Below are positions 13,417 to 14,944 of a stretch of 14,944 bases of DNA, one piece after another (position 1 is the stretch's first letter; every line of letters starts with the position of its first letter). This DNA comes from an uncultured Paracoccus sp. (GTDB taxonomy: Bacteria; Pseudomonadota; Alphaproteobacteria; Rhodobacterales; Rhodobacteraceae), in NCBI RefSeq assembly GCF_946221145.1, contig NZ_CAMIOH010000073.1:1-14944 (forward strand), in the 5' to 3' direction. The translations under genes and the position numbers were made by a program. The notes below the pieces were generated by a model. It did no database searches and had not been told where the DNA came from. It worked only from the letters and a program-made list of their open reading frames with translations.

Positions 13417-14944
13417 TCCCGCGCCTGCTGCCTGTTGCGCTGCTGGCCGGTGCGTTGCTGGCTGCCGGGCTGTGGCTGTGGGCGGCGCTGCATCTGCTGC
13501 CGCTGGCGGACTGGCCCGGCTGGCCGCTGGATCCGGCGCGGATGGAGATTCCCCAGATCCTGCTGGGCTTCGGGCTGATGCCGCGCGGGGTGATCGCGCT
13601 GCTGGCGGGGGCCACGCTGGGCCTGTCGGGCGCGATCCTGCAGGTTGTGCTGCGCAATCCGGTCGCCGATCCGACGACGCTGGGGATTTCGGCGGGCGCG
13701 CAGCTGGTGCTTGTCATGGCGACGATGCTGGCGCCCGGCTTGTTGGAAATCGGCCGCTGGCCGGTGGCGCTGACCGGCGCAGGGCTGGCCGCGGGGCTGG
13801 TGCTGGCGATCGGGGCGCGGCGCGCCTTTGCGCCGGTGACGATGGTGATCGCCGGGATGCTGGTCGGCATGACCGCCAGTGCGGTGGCGACGGCGATGAC
13901 GCTGGCGCAGGGGGAATACCTGCTGTCTCTGGTGATCTGGAACGGCGGATCGCTGGTCCAGCAGGACTGGTCCGGGGTGCGGGTGCTGTCGCTGGTGCTG
14001 GTGTCCGGCGGGGTCGCTGCCGCGCTGCTGGCGCGCCCTTTGCGCGTCCTGTCGCTGGGGGCCGAGGGCGCGACCGGGCTGGGCCTGAACGTCACGCTGG
14101 TGCGGCTGCTGGCGGTGGGTGTCGCGGTGGTGCTGGCGGCGGCGGTGTCGGCCGAACTGGGGCTGATCGCCTTTGTGGGCCTGGCCGCGCCCGCCATCGC
14201 GCGGTCGCTGGGCGCGGCGTCGATCCCGCGGCTGCTGGCCCTGTCGCCGCTGATCGGCGCGCTGATCCTGTCGGTCTGCGACGGGCTGGTGCTGCTGGCC
14301 GCCGGGCAGGGGGCCGAGATGTTTCCCACCGGCGCGATCACCGGGCTGATCGGCGGGCCGCTGCTGATCTGGCTGCTGCCGCGCCTGCGCGGATCGACGC
14401 CGCCCGGCACCGAACGGGCCGAGGGTCCGGCACCGCGCCGCGACCGCCCGGCACCGCTGCTGGCCGCCATCGCCGGGGGGCTGGTCGTCGCGGCGCTTGT
14501 GCTGGTCTGGATCGGCCGGGTGCCGGGCGGCTGGGCGATCCTTGACGCTGAAAGCTTCGCGGCCTTCCTGCCCATGCGCCTGCCCCGGCTGATCGCGGCG
14601 GCGGCGGCGGGGGCGGCCCTGGCCATCGCCGGGGCGATCCTGCAACGGCTGACCGCGAACCCCCTCGCCTCGCCCGAGGTGCTGGGCGTGTCGGGCGGCG
14701 CGGCGATGGGCTATGCCGGGGTGGTGTTTCTGCTGGCCGCGCCCACGGCCACGGCCCTGACGCTGGGCAGCATGGCGGGCGGCGCGGTGGCGCTGTTGCT
14801 GCTGGCCGGGTTCGTCAGCCGCCGCGACATGCCGGCCGAGCGGGTGCTGCTGGCGGGGATCGCGGTCTCGGCCATGGCCTCTGCGGTGCTGTCGGCGGCG
14901 ATGGCGGTGGGCGATCTGCGGGCCTTTCAGATCCTGTCCTGGCT
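13413..14944 (+). CDS. fhuB: FhuB-like double-length FecCD-family permease, truncated by the window end
   Basis: Translation from the GTG at 13413, which overlaps the fhuD stop (GTGA), stays open to the window end: 510 residues plus a partial codon. It is very hydrophobic. Two tandem FecCD permease halves are visible. The first has GATLGLSGAILQVVLRNPVADPTTLGISAGAQL and, near its end, GLIAFVGLAAPAIARSLG. After a charged linker (about residues 328-348, rich in R, P and E) the second half starts, with GAALAIAGAILQRLTANPLASPEVLGVSGGAAM. E. coli FhuB has the same duplicated build and about 660 residues, so roughly 150 residues are missing downstream. It forms the inner-membrane channel for ferric hydroxamates. 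The cognate ATPase is not in the window; it may follow, or an unlinked FhuC may serve. Confidence 0.92.
   Translation, partial: MIPRLLPVALLAGALLAAGLWLWAALHLLPLADWPGWPLDPARMEIPQILLGFGLMPRGVIALLAGATLGLSGAILQVVLRNPVADPTTLGISAGAQLVLVMATMLAPGLLEIGRWPVALTGAGLAAGLVLAIGARRAFAPVTMVIAGMLVGMTASAVATAMTLAQGEYLLSLVIWNGGSLVQQDWSGVRVLSLVLVSGGVAAALLARPLRVLSLGAEGATGLGLNVTLVRLLAVGVAVVLAAAVSAELGLIAFVGLAAPAIARSLGAASIPRLLALSPLIGALILSVCDGLVLLAAGQGAEMFPTGAITGLIGGPLLIWLLPRLRGSTPPGTERAEGPAPRRDRPAPLLAAIAGGLVVAALVLVWIGRVPGGWAILDAESFAAFLPMRLPRLIAAAAAGAALAIAGAILQRLTANPLASPEVLGVSGGAAMGYAGVVFLLAAPTATALTLGSMAGGAVALLLLAGFVSRRDMPAERVLLAGIAVSAMASAVLSAAMAVGDLRAFQILSW

Noticed and set aside
13220..14645. Two long minus-strand frames (about 468 and 444 codons) and a plus-strand frame at 13208-14545 across the fhuB region
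   Set aside because: All are low-complexity translations. The true gene is the third plus frame from GTG 13413, which is hydrophobic, shows two FecCD halves and runs off the window end.

Overview
The window is about 14.9 kb of GC-rich DNA with dense, strongly GC3-biased coding. The gene families and their order suggest an alphaproteobacterium of the Rhodobacteraceae, perhaps Paracoccus or a close relative. That is an inference from gene content and base composition; no rRNA or other marker gene is present. I see no tRNA, rRNA, CRISPR array, insertion sequence, integrase or phage gene.

Region 1 (1-3374, + strand) is the 3' part of a branched-chain/hydrophobic amino acid transport (HAAT) type ABC operon. 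It holds the end of a LivM-type permease, a periplasmic solute-binding protein, a LivF-type ATPase, and a PaaK-like adenylate-forming enzyme as the last gene. The ligase in a transporter operon suggests the imported solute is an organic (aryl or acyl) acid that is activated to its CoA thioester on entry, rather than leucine, isoleucine or valine. Region 2 (3375-4311, - strand) is a Crp/Fnr-family regulator. It ends tail to tail against the ligase gene with no spare base, and has a 265-bp leader rich in inverted and direct repeats.

Region 3 (4312-10304) is a divergent glycolate/glycerate module. On the - strand a FadR/GlcC-type GntR regulator is translationally coupled (GTGA overlap) to glycerate 2-kinase. 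On the + strand glcD, glcE and glcF encode the FAD and iron-sulfur subunits of membrane-associated glycolate oxidase. The short gap between the two arms carries a near-perfect 21-bp palindrome, TTGGT...ACCAA, the likely operator for the regulator. In this scheme glycolate is oxidised to glyoxylate by GlcDEF. Carbon that returns as glycerate (by enzymes not in this window) is phosphorylated to 2-phosphoglycerate by the kinase.

Region 4 (10305-14944, + strand) is a ferric-siderophore uptake operon of the hydroxamate (Fhu) type: a TonB-dependent outer-membrane receptor, a Tat-exported FhuD-like binding protein, and a double-length FhuB-like permease cut by the window end. The last two junctions are GTGA or near-overlaps, so the three genes should be co-transcribed. 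The ATPase (FhuC) is not in the window.

I did not find a clearly unprecedented system. The points most worth a second look are the glc operator/divergon, the repeat-rich leader of the Crp/Fnr gene, and the atypical CoA ligase attached to the transporter.
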